Source of the DNA: Erythrophleum ivorense
Taxonomy: Eukaryota > Streptophyta > Magnoliopsida > Fabales > Fabaceae
Direction: 5' to 3'
DNA: 64,000 nt
Assembly: GCA_026724425.1 (NCBI GenBank)
Contig: JAIUCV010000101.1
Span: 2,666,001 to 2,730,000, forward strand
Within the stretch, counting starts at the first letter, position 1; every line of letters begins with the position of its first letter. A program made the position numbers and the translations under genes. The notes under the pieces are model-generated. The model ran no database searches. It was not told the origin of the DNA and was given only the letters and a program-made list of their open reading frames with translations. Shown one piece after another: positions 25,896 to 38,963 of this stretch.

Positions 25896-28608
25896 CTAAA
25901 CCATTGCGTCTTGAACCAGTTTGATACCTGCAGAGCATGAGTCAAGAATGGAAGATACAATCTTTCTATGTCGCTCTTTGAATTCCATCGCCATCTTAAC
26001 ATCCCAATCCGTGTCGATAGAATCCGCATCTCCAAGATTGTGCATCATGTCCTCGAACGTCGATCTTAGATTCTCGAGCACTCCCATCTCAACTTCCAAG
26101 TTCTTCCATAGCTTTACAAGAATCAACAAAACGATACAATTAGATTCAGAGATACATAATCAATCACCTGCCAAAAGAAAACTGTAACAAGGTGAGCAAG
26201 GATTAGGATACATCTGTTTCGGAATGATGAACAAGACCATGAGCTCTCCGCAAGTAGTTCAACAAGGGAGTAGGCAAGCCGTAGTGGAAGATGCTGTGGT
26301 TGCTAGAGAGCCAAGTCCCGCGTAACATGTGACTAGTCCAAGAAAACTCTTCATCATCAATGACATCAACATCTGCGCAAGGAAAAGAGACTCAGACACA
26401 GCTTTAGAACAAAAACAAAAGGAAGAAAACTGAGTGATGACAGAATGATATGAAGCAGGAAGGTGAGAACTAACAAGTACCTAAGGGAATGACATCATAC
26501 GGGTTATCGCCTTTCGGTAGAAACCCGTAAAACGTTAAGAGATGCGAACTAGAGTAGTTTCCGTAGCTAAGAAAACATTGTTCCCTTTTGTTGCAAGGCC
26601 TTGAGAGTGGGAACTTCAAGGAACTCGTCTCGGCGTCTACTTTGCCATACTTCACTATGTGCGGCTTTATCTACAAACCCGCCCAAATGATCAAAAATCA
26701 AGAAAGCAAAAAGGAAGTGCTTAGAATACCAAGAAAGAACAAAACAAAACATACGGAATGGTTGAGAAAACCGGCGACAGGAACCAAGCAAGTCTTGAGC
26801 TTTCCATCAGGGAATTTGATTTGCATGCTGTTTGAGTAATACAACTCACAAGCCCATAAGTAATGTTCCCATGTATAGAGCTCCCTTGGAAACACATGCC
26901 GTTCGTTCGATAAAAGAGGAACCAATTCGTCATACCTCTCACGCAAAAGCTGCAGATATAAAAACAAACAAAACAATTGGCAACGGATTCAAGAAATGTG
27001 TTTTCAAGATTAAAGCATCTCGCTCACACCTCTTTAGCTTGCATGATCTCATCTAAAAGTAATGTACCATCAAGCGCCATGATTGCATCGACCCCAAAAC
27101 TCAAACCTGTTAAGAGAATTAGTGTTTGTCATATATATCTCTTCCAAAACAAACAAACAAACACTAGTTACTGCAAGAACAGGGGATTTGATTTAGTTAC
27201 CTGTACAAAACTTCTCCTGTAGAGAGTCGAAGTATGGTTTAAACTTGGAGTCCCGGTTATGCTTCTCCCTCATTGTCCATAAGAGCAGCATTGTCTCACA
27301 TGTCATCCCATCAATCTTCTCCAGTATTGGGTACTGAAGACAAGAAACCACTCATCATATACATAACACTGAGATGTTGTGAAAAGACACAATCTTTCGG
27401 AGTTGTGTACCATGTCGGAGTTGAACACATAGTCCTCAGAAATGATACATGAGATTGGTATCTCTAAAGCAACATCGCCAAATTTGAGGTCGTGGTCAGC
27501 TATGGCTCCACGTCCATAGCCATCGATCTCTATTCCAAATAAAAAACAAAACACACTTAAACCTTTCTTCTGTTCATCATTGTTTTTGAGGTTTCTAACA
27601 GAGAAAAAAACAACCGCAAAGCTTACGAGCAATCTGCAGTTTGGTTTTGACTCCATTGTCCTGACCCCATTGCACAATTCTGCTTTCTTTCTCGCATCTA
27701 TAGCTATCATCAACTCTAGCTTCCTCGTTTTCCCCTCCAGCAACCTCACTGATTCGACTGATCACAGCTGCTCGCAGAGCTTCCAGTTTACACGAAACCG
27801 GGATAAGCGAAAGGATCCAGCTGAGAGCTGAGATTTCGTTTCTGAAGCTGTACATTCCTGCTGGAGAAGTGCAAGCATCTTCTCCAAAATAAACTTCCAC
27901 CTGAATGCAATTTCACACAATTCATCATCTTTCTAAGCAACTTTCACAATCAAGCATATGATATTTGCTTTACCTTGTCGAGGTTAGCTATTCTTCCAAA
28001 CACAAGCAACTTTTCCAATGCATCATTCGTCAATTGTTGACACAATGATCCACTGATATTCATTGTTTCCTTTACTCCAAAACCTTTGCAACGCAAGAGC
28101 TTCTACAGACATATAAGAAAAAGTTAAAACTCAGTGGCAGTTTTCTTCTATATATCTAACCCAAGATCAAGATTTTATGATTTATTGTCTTTCAACATCG
28201 ACATTATCTAACATCAAAATTGTTTTCCTTGAGAAACTATTTCTAAACATTAATTGGGAGGGAAATTGGCAAGTCAGACCTTTTTTTCTTGATAAAAAGG
28301 ATCATCTTGGGATAGCTCTAGACATAAATCACCAGTCTCTGACATTAATATTCAAAGCACCCAACAAGACTAAATGACGAAACAGAAAACTTGTTACGGT
28401 TTTTTTACAGTAGCAGAGCTTTCACTAAACCAAAGCCTATTACAGAAACAATAAGGAAAATCAGAAGCCAAAAAAAAGGAACTCGAAGAGCTGAGAAACC
28501 GAGGAACTTTGCACTGTGAAGAAATCGAGAGTTAACGGAAGAAAAGGGTTTAAAGGGGAAGAGAACATCATGAAACTGCCAACTAAACACTCTCTCTGTT
28601 TGTGTCAT
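25896..28608 (-). CDS. SET-domain protein, Rubisco LSMT-like lysine methyltransferase family
   Basis: Ten exons 5' to 3': 28444-28608, 27974-28102, 27627-27900, 27411-27529, 27201-27333, 27030-27106, 26755-26949, 26481-26670, 26212-26372, 25896-26111. They sum to 1,659 nt and 552 aa. Seen: the SET N-flank IDGYGRGAIADHDLKFGDVALEIP split over two lines of code, the insert RELYTWEHYLWACELYYSN, the catalytic NHS motif in LVPVAGFLNHS, and SYGNYSSSHLLTFYGFLPKGDNP. The substrate-binding tail contains LPTPLLNYLRRAHGL. Known for the family: methylation of lysine on plastid or cytosolic proteins. The first exon is inferred from a clean in-frame splice and adds a hydrophobic stretch (FFWLLIFLIVS). If it is wrong, translation starts at 28,063 and gives 484 aa. 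The gene resembles A. thaliana At2g18850 by memory, a locus I would not expect between the neighbours seen here. Substrate unknown. Confidence 0.85.
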
Positions 28609-29109
28609 TCAGGCTTCCCCGGTTTGGTTTTGGTTTAGGTTTAATCAATTTCGGTTTTTAAATTTGTTGTTTACAATTCATGAAATCAAACCCAAAAATA
28701 CTTAAAGATCAATTTCGGATTTGATCAATTAGCCCATTTCAAGCCCAATTTCACTGGTTTTGTTACCTTTGTTTTATTCCAAGTTTCCAACAGATTATTT
28801 TATGAAAAATATTTAAAACTTTCGTCACGAAATTGTGTTTGAATTTTAGTCACTTGGATTTTTTGGCAGCATATGTTACCGAAAAATATTTTTAACACCC
28901 AAATTTAGAGGTGTGTTTCATCCCAATATCCAAAAGTAGACACCTCTAAATTTGTTGCATAAAAATCTAAATTTTATTTATTTTTCTAATATTCGGGTCG
29001 GATCTCACGAATTCGGATACCCGTTTCAGTTGCACCGTCTTACTCAGCCATCGTTTATAAATAAATGGAAAAAAGGTGCTCTCTTTCTCCTCTCTCTCTC
29101 TTAAAAAAA
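28609..29109. other. Divergent promoter region
   Basis: 500 bp between divergent genes. Near 28,615-28,660 it has CCGGTTTGGTTTTGGTTTAGG-type repetition. A short direct repeat (ACCCAAATTTAGAGGTGTG / AGACACCTCTAAATTTG) forms an inverted pair around 28,898-28,952. A TTTATAAATAAAT TATA-like box lies at 29,054, just before the plus-strand gene. Confidence 0.45.
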
Positions 29110-29991
29110 ATGTCCCGATTGCTGTCAAAAGCCCTAATTCCCCACGGGAGATTCTTCCTCCGTCGTTTCAACGAGCCGGCGAAGGCGCCAAACCTCGTCT
29201 GTTTCAGCCGCCGTCCCTATTCGTATAAGCCGCAGCTCATCGAGATTGACCTCGATTCTTCCTCGTCAGCGTCTTCCAGGGCAGAGGCCGAAGCAGCGAT
29301 TCTCAAGAAGCTGAACGAATTTGTTCGGAGGATCATCGTTCATAATTCTACTCCTGTTTGGCTCCCTTTCTCCCCTGGCTCCTCCTTCTGGGTCCCGCCG
29401 CATCAGAAAACGGCCGCCAAGTTCGCCAATTTGGTCGACAAGATGACGCATCCGTTGACGGAGGAGGAATCTCTTTCTCTCTCGTCTCCTTATGGCTGGC
29501 CTTGCTCCTCTTTCTTCATTCCTCCAGGTATTTTCCCTGAAAATTTGTGAATTGCCTTCCTTTGTGGTTAATCGTCTCAGCTAGATAATGGGATTATTCT
29601 GTCAAAAATGGTCCCTTTGAGTAAACATTGCTCCATGTCGAAAGAGCTCAAATTTGAAACTCTATCAAGCTTAAAAATACCTGAAAAGTGAGATTCTAGG
29701 GGTGATACGTTTGAATTGTTATCTACTGGAGCTGATTTGTTTATGCTCTATGTCTGAGTGTCTCGTTTTTTAAAGATATGATTATCTCTTCTTCTTGTTC
29801 TTGTTTACTCTCTATATATTATGGTTTTTTTCTCTACTATTGGAATGATAGATGATGGTTCCTCATGGACACAAGAGGTAGAAGCTAGCGCGGAGTTGAA
29901 CATTCCAGGGAATGAGATGTTGGAAGTCAAGCTGGCTCATTTTCCAGATCCAATCTACTCATTTAAACTTGGAGACGATGAAGAAGAGTGA
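29110..29991 (+). CDS. Unknown small protein, probably organelle-targeted
   Basis: Two exons, 29110-29527 and 29852-29991, sum to 558 nt and 185 aa. The N-terminus (MSRLLSKALIPHGRFFLRRF) is rich in Arg and Ser with almost no acids, typical of a mitochondrial presequence. The core has SSFWVPPHQKTAAKFANLV and GWPCSSFFIPP, and the tail is acidic (GDDEEE end). By memory it matches the A. thaliana gene next to SLP3 (At2g19180), which has no assigned function. The start at 29,110 is preferred over the in-frame 29,065 because the latter would put a CT-rich leader into protein. I do not know its function. Confidence 0.8.
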
Positions 29992-30568
29992 TGGTTCACA
30001 TTTCCAGCTCGGGAGCAGTTAAAACATGGCATCTATCAGAAGAAACCACCATCCGATGAAGTACATTCCTGATACGTGCTCTGCATTAAAAAAAAAAAAA
30101 CAAGATTTTAACTAAAAGTGAAGCAGTTGTATATACGGTTGCAGACCATGGAGGAGTTATATGATCTTTGGCTGAATTGAACTCCTTTGTTGACTAAGTA
30201 TTTTATAAAGCTTGATATAATATTAGAGCTTGGGGGTTTCTTCCACTGTTTAGCCAGATTTATAGTTATGCTCCAGTAAACATCAATTTCCGCCTGTTAT
30301 GTTTGTCTCCTCCAATCTTTGTTTATTGCTTTCATGGAGGTTAGTAGAAAAGATAGGTTGCATCATTCTCATGCCTTGGTTGCGCCTATAGAGTACTATA
30401 CTGCCTTATTGCAATTAAATACATTGAGGCCTGTGATCGATATAAAACTGGTTTGTTGTTGATTCACCACATTTTATTTGCATAACTCTGTTTTTTTTTT
30501 TTTGATAACTGGAATAATACTAAACACAGAACTTTCCAGTTAAACACTCTGATGGATTCAAGAATCAT
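29992..30568. other. Convergent 3' UTR region
   Basis: Gap between the small unknown gene and the 3' end of the first receptor kinase. An A-run at about 30,088-30,100 and a T-run near 30,490 are the only features. No gene recognised. Confidence 0.5.
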
Positions 30569-33500
30569 CTACCTCGCCTGAGGAAACATTCCCGAGTCAG
30601 AAGTCGTCATCGCCGGCTCTGTAAAATTACTGGCGCCAGAACCACCATCGGCTCTTGCTCTGCTTACACTCTCCTTTAGCTCAGTCACTACCTGACTCAT
30701 CGTCGGTCTATTTGTAGAGATATGGGACGCACAAGCCATTGCTACTTCAGTTATCTTCCATGCAGAACCAGCATCAAAACTCTCTCCTAGCTTTGGATCC
30801 ACAATGCCTCTGATATCTCCTGTGGAAAGAAGCAATCCCACCCGGTCGGTTATGTGTCTGTTCTCTGCTCTTGTTGTTGAACGTTTAATCACCGGTTGGC
30901 CCGTGACAACTTCTAAAAGAACCACCCCGAAGCTGTACACATCACTCTTCTCGCTTAATTTCTGCGTTGAGTGGTACCTTCATTATTGTAAAACAATGCC
31001 TTAGAAACCATCACAAGTACAACTAATACCAGAACATATATAAACACACAGTAGCGTTTTTACTTACTCGGGGTCGAGATAACCGATAGTTCCAGCAACA
31101 TCGGTTGTCTCCTGGTTATTACCGTCCAGTGCGACACTTCTAGATAACCCAAAGTCAGCAATCTTGGCCTGAAGCTTCTCGTTGATTAAAATATTAGCCG
31201 GCTTCACATCTCTTTGTACAATGGGAGGCTTGCAGCCATTGTGAAGGTACTCAAGTCCTGAGTTTCATACAAACACAAGAATCATTTCATTTTGTTTTAT
31301 TCTCTCACTTCTTATTCTAATTGTATGTGTTTGAGATCCTTTAATCACAAACCTTGTGCTGCATCTAATGATATCTGTAACCTCTCCTCCCAGCTCAAAA
31401 CATACGAATTTTTCCCTTGATTAAGAAAGTTGTAACGAAAAGGTGAGTTTAGTTTCCTCTGGCTATAGTAGCTAAAGACCAAAACTGAGTAGAAGAGAGA
31501 CTGACCTGACAAATAATCTCCTAAGGTTCCATTAGCCATAAACTCGTAGATAAGAGCCATCTTCTTGTCTTGGTTGCTGTATCCGATAAGAGCAGTTAGG
31601 TGCTTGTGATGAACTCTCAGGAGAAGTTCGACCTGATGAATAAACAAGTAGATATGCAATTACAATATTCGTTTATTAATCCATAACTCATTTTGTTAAG
31701 ACTAAAACTTTACAACTATATGTAAGAATTTGACCTCTGCTTTGAACTCTTTGTACCCTTGAGCTGATGATTCAGACAGAATCTTGACAGCGACTTGGTC
31801 GTCATTTAAGACACCATGGTACACTTTTCCAAAGCCTCCTTTTCCAAGAACTCTCTCAAAGTTGTTTGTCATTTTCACAACTTCTGAGTATTTGTAGTAT
31901 CTTTTTGTTGTGTCCAATGGCCCAGTCCTGACACCGCCAGAGCTTCCTGTAAAGGTCTCATGAGAATTTTTTCTTACAAATAATTCTAGAAATGAAAGAA
32001 CAAGCAATTTCATGATAGTTTCTTGATGTCTTTACTACTTTGACGTCTCTTCTTGCACAGCAAGAACAAAGCTACTGCGATTACAAGACCAAACACTCCT
32101 GCGACAGATGCTACTAATGGAATGATGTATGCACTCTTCTTTGTCTTCAAATCCACAGTTTGACATGAAGCAGAGACGCAGAGGTTTGGATTCCCTCCAA
32201 CTCTTAACAATTAAAATGCAAGAGACATTATGAAAACATGAACCCCAACAGGCCAAAACTTAGATATAATTGGTTTTCAACAGCTACAGAGCATATCCAA
32301 TGCGTTTTAAAAGCCGAAGATAATCATGAACCAACCTCATCAAAAGCGATCCATTGTTTGATCTCTCTAGTAGTTTCACCGGAAGAGCACCTGTTAGCTT
32401 GTTTCCTTCCAAGTTTCTGCAGACATGAACGTGAAATTCAATGTAAAATCGCCAAGTTATAGAAAATAATGTTTATTTAATCTACAACTCTAGTTATTAA
32501 GACTTACAACTCGATCAAACTTTGTAAATTGGAGAGGAAATCAGGTACTTTTCCTGTTAATCCGTTGTTTGATAAGTCCCTGAAATGAAATTTTGGTTGC
32601 GTGAGTTACAAGATATCACAAAACTGCGTACTAAAGATTCTTAGATCAAATATAAAAAAAAACTGACAGTTTCTGTATCAATGTAAGGTTGGAGAAAGCT
32701 AGATTAATCTCGCCAGACAAGCCACTTGAGGTCAAATTCCTGCAGATCAAACAACTCTTTTGAGAACAGGATCAGAGAGAAAGAGACGTAGAAACAAAAA
32801 CATGTATAATTAAGTGTTTGAAGGTAAGCCTACAAGGAAATGATTCGGGGAGACTCATTATCGACATAGCTGCAGTTAATATCCTTCCAAGGATAGTTTA
32901 CAGGTGCACAAGGGTCTCCAAGCCAGGTCTTCTTCACTCCATACTTGGACTTGATTCTCATGATTGCATCAACTATATAATTCAAACCAAAAATGGATAA
33001 GTGAAAACATAAAGGACGCTGTTTAGAAAATGAAATATATATATATACCATCTTGTTGATCAGTAGGTGGCTGACGAAACTCGTTGACACGATACGTCTC
33101 AACGGCGTTGATGATTGGTGGGAGCGTAGATTTATCAGTTCGCTGCAGACGAAACTCGTGTCGTGGTCCAGTGACTGGTTCCTGAGTGTAGAGTGTGTCT
33201 GTGTACAAGAAGCGAGGGCTAAAGCTATCATACAGAGTAGTGTTATCATTCCAAAACAATGAGAACTCTCTCGTCTCGTTGCTTTTTATCTCTTGAACTT
33301 CAGCGAAATGCATGTACACGTAGAACTTCCAGGAAGGGATAGTTGGTTCCCAGTAGAGGATTATGTCTACGCTTGCATTCAATGGCGACGAAGCAGTGTT
33401 CATAATGGCACGAGCAGGCTGGAATCCATTGTTGTTGTTGGGATCTATCGTGAGGTTTGTACTGAAAACTCTATGGTTTGGGAACTTTAAAGGGTTCCAT

Positions 33501-34312
33501 ATACGATCATACACATCATCTTTGTACCTAGGTCAACGAAATTTAGAACAGAACAAGTTAAGAGATAGTGTATAATATGAGATTAATATCACATGAATCA
33601 TACTAACCTGACAGGACGATCTCCGAGAGCCCCAAGATCCCATCTACGATACAGCATAAGAGAATCATAAGGCGTCTCATATGTGTCATTGTTCAAGAGC
33701 CTGAATTCTATCACAGACAAGAATGGAGTTCCTCTGTCTTTATCAACAAGACACACATGGACCTTGTCTGAACGAAGAGTGTGGATGATCTCTTTTGTAA
33801 CTATGGTGGTTTCATTATCTATTGCAACAGAATCCCAGAGATTGACCCCAAGATAAACATCGAACTCTGGTGCTTTCCCAAGATTATCGTAGTTACCGTA
33901 CATGAAACGTGTTCTGATCAAATACTTGAAGCCTTTTCCACGTGGAGGCTGCACATCGTAACAGTTTCTTTTTCCTTCAGGGAAGCTCCTAACGTTCTGG
34001 AACTGCTTCTCAAGAGAACTTGTCTGAAACTCAGGATCTATGCTATGGATTGTCCCGGACTCGACAAAAGCAGCATCTGAGACGTACTTTATGTCTGTTT
34101 TGTTATCGTTATAGCTTGAATCCTTAGGTATACCGCAATCGATACTAACAAAACCTGTAATATAAAGTATAAACACACACACACCTACGTACAGATTATA
34201 ATATATATGCAAGACTCTGTGTACCTGATTGGTCTTGAGCATGAACAAGAAGAACAAGAACAGCGAAGAAGCTTGCGAATGAAATCAACGGAAGAAAGTT
34301 GTGACGCACCAT
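30569..34312 (-). CDS. Malectin-like/LRR receptor-like kinase (copy A)
   Basis: Thirteen exons 5' to 3': 34225-34312, 33608-34154, 33049-33527, 32834-32972, 32668-32739, 32508-32579, 32336-32416, 32036-32202, 31735-31946, 31506-31632, 31353-31415, 31068-31257, 30569-30977. They sum to 2,646 nt and 881 aa. Layout: signal peptide (ends VLVLLVHAQDQS), malectin-like ectodomain (SIDCGIP, NCYDVQPPRGKGFKYLIRTRF), then a WLGDPCAP linker and LRRs, two of them on 72-nt exons. The membrane segment spans about 519-542 and the kinase has GKGGFGKVY, Lys603, Asp699 and DFG at 717-719. The catalytic loop reads VQRDVKP, so the usual His of HRD is Gln697. Gene structure and C-terminus (SGMFPQAR) match the A. 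thaliana At2g19210/At2g19230 group near FRK1, as I remember it. The family includes immunity-related receptors; the ligand is unknown. Confidence 0.93.
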
Positions 34313-34420
34313 TTTAGATATTTATCAACAATTTCTGACGTACTTAGTACGATATTCCTCTTCTGCGCTACTTATACAAAGCGAGTTTTTCTTTCTCCAA
34401 ATACTAAAAAAATATTTCGA

Positions 34421-34568
34421 GTCAAAAGGGGCAAGTTGGGATTTTCTAAGTCAATAATATCATACCGACGACTTTCTGGTGGTCTTTTGGACAGTTGAGA
34501 AAATTTCAAGTCGGTTAATTGTTTAAAGGGTTTAAAACCAAAGAGTCAATTCTTTTGATTAGTTGACC
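34421..34568 (-). promoter_or_regulatory. W-box cluster upstream of receptor kinase A
   Basis: Four W-box cores (TTGAC on either strand) occur at 34,421, 34,450, 34,545 and 34,563 in the first 260 bp before the start codon. WRKY factors bind such cores. Two of them recur in the aligned promoter of copy B. The remainder of 34,569-34,941 holds no recognised gene and leads into the 3' UTR of copy B. Confidence 0.5.
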
Positions 34569-34941
34569 ATGGGGGTTTCAAACTAACACAAAGAATTCAA
34601 TCTTTTCTTTTATACTCTATGACATGGATCAAGAATTCAAGATTACTCCATAATCCAAGTTTGTAAGATGAACCAAGACTGGGATAAGGGTTCTCTAGTC
34701 AAATAATTTAACCTTTAGTAGTAACTCAGTAAGCTATTTGTCAAATTGTATGTTTCCAATTTTCTGATGGATCAAACAGAGACAATGACAAAAACCAAAT
34801 AACATGAAACTTCTTGTACAGTTCAATTTTCTTTCAAATCAAACACACCTCAAACTTGTTCTTCTTCTTAAATCACACTCCACACCACACAGAACTTTTC
34901 CAGGTTCTTCAGATTAAAACTCAGATGGATTCAAGAATCAT

Positions 34942-37900
34942 CTACCTCGCCTGAGGAAACATTCCCGAGTCAAAAGCCGTCATCGCCGGCTCTGTAAAAC
35001 TACTGGCACCAGAACCACCACCGGCTCTTGCTCTGCTTACACTCTCCTTCAGCTCAGCCACTACCTGACTCATCGTCGGTCTATTTTTAGAGCTACGAGA
35101 CGCACAAGCCATTGCTACTTCAGTGATCTTCCATGCAGAGCCAGCATCAAACCTCTCTCCTAGCTTTGGATCCACAATGCCTCTTATATCTCCTGTGGAC
35201 AGAAGCAACTCGACCCGGTCGGTTATGTGTATGTTCTCTGCTGTTGTTCTTGAACGTGCAATCACAGGTTGGCCCGTGACAACCTCTAAAAGAACCACCC
35301 CGAAGCTGTACACATCACTCTTCTCGCTTAACTTCTGCGTCGACTGGTACCTTCATTTTGTAAAAACAATGCCTCAAACACCATAACGGCTGATAACAGA
35401 ACATATACACATAGTAGTAGAAGAAGTTTTTTACATACTCGGGGTCGAGATAACCGATAGTTCCAGCAACAGCGGTTAAATCCTGGATATTACCGTCGAC
35501 TGTGACACTTCTAGATAACCCAAAGTCAGCAATCTTGGCCTGGAGCTGCTCGTTGATTAGAATATTAGCTGGCTTTACATCTCTTTGTACGATAGGAGGC
35601 TTGCAGCCATTGTGAAGATACTCAAGCCCTGATGAGTTTCAGATAAACACAAGAACAACTTAATTTGATTTGATTTTCTCATTTCTTACTCTAGTATGTG
35701 TTTTGAGATCATTTTACCACAAACCTTGTGCCGCGTCTAATGATATTTGTAACCTCTCTTCCCAGCTTAAGACATAAGTTTTTTTCCCTTGATTAAGAGA
35801 GAAAACAAAAGTTAATTTTAGTATCCTCTGGCTATAGCAGCAAAAGTCCAGTGACCAAAACTAAGTAGAAGAGAGACTGACCTGAAATATAATCTCCCAA
35901 GGTTCCATTAGCCATAAACTCGTAGATAAGAGCCATCTTCTTGTCTTGGTTGCTGTATCCGATAAGAGCTGTTAGGTTCTTGTGATGAACTCTCAGGAGA
36001 AGTTCGACCTGATGACAAAGAAGTGGATACTCCATAACTTACTTTATTAAGACTCAACTTTTTTAATGTATATAATAGACTGACCTCTGCTCTGAACTCT
36101 TTGTACCCTTGAGTTGATGACTCAGACAGAATCTTGACAGCGACTTGGTCGTCATTTAAGACACCATGGTATACTTTTCCGAAACCACCTTGTCCAAGAA
36201 CTCTCTCAAAGTTGTTTGTCATTTTCACAACTTCTGAGTAATTGTAGTATCTCTTTGTTGTGTCCAATGGCCCGGTCCTGACACTATCAGAGCTGCCTGT
36301 AAAGATATCATGAGATGTTTTCTTACAAGTAATCCTTGAAATTAAAGAAGAAAAAGTAATTTAGGATAGTTTCTTGATGCCTTTACCACTTCGATGTCTC
36401 TTCTTGTACAGCAAGAACAGAGCTATTGCTATAACAAGACCAATCACTCCCGCGCCAGATGCTACTAATGGAATCATGTATGCACTCTTCCCAGCCTTTT
36501 TTTCAGTATTTTGACATGAAGCAGCAACGCAGAGGTCCGGATTCCCGCCAACTCTTATGGTCAAAATGCAGAGACATTTATGAAATCATAAACCCCAATC
36601 AGTCAACAGGTACAGAGAACATACGTTGTCTTTGAAAATCCAAACATAATCATGAACCAACCTCATTGAAAGAGATCCACTTCTTGATCTTTCTAGTAGT
36701 TTCGCCGGAAGAGTGCCCTTAAAGTTGTTTCCTTCCAAGTTTCTGCAGACACATATGTGAAATCAATATAAATACCATCATTGATGTGATATACAATTGG
36801 GAAAATACAATTCCAGTTAGTAGTATAACTTACAACATCGTCAAGTTATGTAGATTTCCCAGAAAAGCAGGTACTTTTCCTGTTAAACTGTTGTTTGATA
36901 AGTCCCTGTAATGAAATTTTGGTTGCGTGAGTTACAAGATATCACAAAACTGTGTACTAAAGATTCCAGAGCAAATGGAAATTACAGACAGAATATTTAT
37001 TGATGTAAGGTTGGAGAAGGCTGGATCAATCTCGCCAGTCAAGCCACTTAAGGATAAATTCCTGCAGATCAAACAACTCTTGTGAAAACCATAAAGATAG
37101 AGAGAGTGGAAACATATATATGCACTTGATGAAGAAAAGCTTACACAGAAATGATTTTGGGAGACTCATTAGCGACATAGCTGCAGTTGATATCCTTCCA
37201 AGGGTTCTGTACTGGCTCTGCAGTTCCACAAGGGTCTCCAAGCCAGCTCTTCTTCACTCCATACTTGGACTTGATTCTCATTATTGCATCAACTGGAATT
37301 CAGACCAAACATATGGATTAGTGAAAACTCAAAGATGAAAAGACCAGTCAAGTCTTATTTCAGAAAATGAAGCCATACCATCTTGTTGGTCAGTAGTTGA
37401 CTGAAGAAACTCGTTGACACGATATGTTTCGATGGCGTTAATGATGGGTGGAAGCGTAGACTTAGCAGTACGTCTAAGCATAAACTGGAGTTTTGGTCCG
37501 CTCACAGGGTTCTGAACGTAAAGCGTGTCCGTATACAAGTAGCGCGGGCTAAACGCGGTCATGTTGATTGACTTTTCGTTTAGAAAAATCGAGAATTCTC
37601 TTGTCTCGTTACTTGGAAGCTCCACAACTTCTGCAAAGTGCATATACACATAGAACTTCCAAGTAGGATCCTGTGGTTCCCAATAAAGGATTATGTCTTG
37701 GCTTGAATCCTCAGGTGAGGTTGCAGTGTTCATAACAAAGCGAGCGGGTTGGAATCCATTGTTGTTATTGGAATCTATCGTGAGAGATGCATTGAAGATT
37801 GTATACTTCGGAAACCTTAGAGGTATCCATATCCGGTCAAAAACATCATCTTTGTACCTACATTTATATATTACCAACTTTTTAAAACAAGAAAGACTAA

Positions 37901-38653
37901 CATACAGAAATAAATCACAGAGTAGTATTCATTTTCACCTGACAGGAAGATTACCGAGTCCCCCAAGATCCCATCTTTTAAACAGCATTATTGAATCTTG
38001 AGTCTCGTATGTGTCACTCTTCAGGAGCCTGAGTTCTAACACAGACAGGAATGGAGTTCCTCTGTTTTTATCAACAAGACAAACGTGAACATGGTCTGAA
38101 CGAAGAGTGTGGATGATCTCTTTGGTTACTATCATAGTTTCGTTATCTATTTTAACAGAATCCCAGAGATTGACCCCGAGATACAGATCAAACTCAGGTG
38201 CTTTTCCTAGAGAATCGTAGTTGCCATACATGAAACGTGTTCTGATCAAATACTTGAAGCCTTTTCCACGTGGAGGCTGGACATCGTAACAGTTTCTCTT
38301 ACCTTCAGGGAAGCTCCTAACGTTTTGGAACTGTTTCTCAAGAGAACTTGTCTGAAACTCAGGATCTATGCTATGGATTGTCCCGGACTCGACGAAAACA
38401 GCATCTGAAATGTACTTTATGTCTGTTGTTTCATCGTTATAGCTTGAATCCTCTGGTATACCGCAATCTATACTGACAAAACCTGTAATATAAAGACACA
38501 CATACAGAGGTTTATAGCCTTTAAAACACAACCGTTTTTTATACATTTTTCAAGACTTTGTGTACCTGATTGGTCTTGAGCATGAACAAGAAGAACAAGA
38601 ACAGCACAGGATATTGCAAATGAAAACAACAGAAGAAAGGTGTAACGCGCCAT
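34942..38653 (-). CDS. Malectin-like/LRR receptor-like kinase (copy B)
   Basis: Thirteen exons 5' to 3': 38566-38653, 37939-38482, 37379-37857, 37145-37292, 36990-37061, 36834-36905, 36662-36742, 36387-36553, 36085-36296, 35882-36008, 35725-35787, 35439-35628, 34942-35350. They sum to 2,652 nt and 883 aa. Eleven of thirteen exons have exactly the same length as in copy A. The two that differ do so by multiples of three, so this is a tandem duplicate. Signal peptide, malectin-like domain, LRRs, one membrane segment and a complete kinase are present (Lys605, catalytic loop VQRDVKP with Gln699 and Asp701, DFG 719-721). The start is set at MARYTF by alignment with copy A; an in-frame ATG lies three codons upstream. 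Likely plasma-membrane receptor kinase; ligand unknown. Confidence 0.93.
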
Positions 38654-38819
38654 GAATGACAAAATCTGATCTTGATCAACACTATCTCATACAATATTCA
38701 ATCTCATCCTCTTCTGCCATGATTATGCACTCTAAAGATTAATTAATCTATAGCCATGTTGGGTGATGGTGAAGCACTATTTCTTGAAATCAAATACTAT
38801 TTAAAATAAAAAAATTCAA

Positions 38820-38963
38820 GTCAAAGAGGCAAGTTGGGATATTCCAAGAGTTTCTTTCTGTTAATATCATAGCAACGACTTCTGGTGGTCGTTTTTCAGT
38901 TGACAAAATTTAAAGTTGGGTAATTGTTTAAAGCCAGAGAATTAGTTCTGATGATTAGTTGAC
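38820..38963 (-). promoter_or_regulatory. W-box cluster upstream of receptor kinase B
   Basis: TTGAC cores at 38,820 (minus), 38,900 and 38,959, embedded in sequence that aligns with the promoter of copy A (shared phrases GGCAAGTTGGGAT, TCTGGTGGTC, TAATTGTTTAAAG). Positions relative to the start codon are similar in both copies. Confidence 0.5.

Noticed and set aside
30569..38653. Calling one of the receptor kinases FRK1
   Set aside because: The C-terminus SGMFPQAR, the QRD loop and the DFG-proximal sequence fit the neighbouring At2g19210/At2g19230 group better than FRK1 as remembered.
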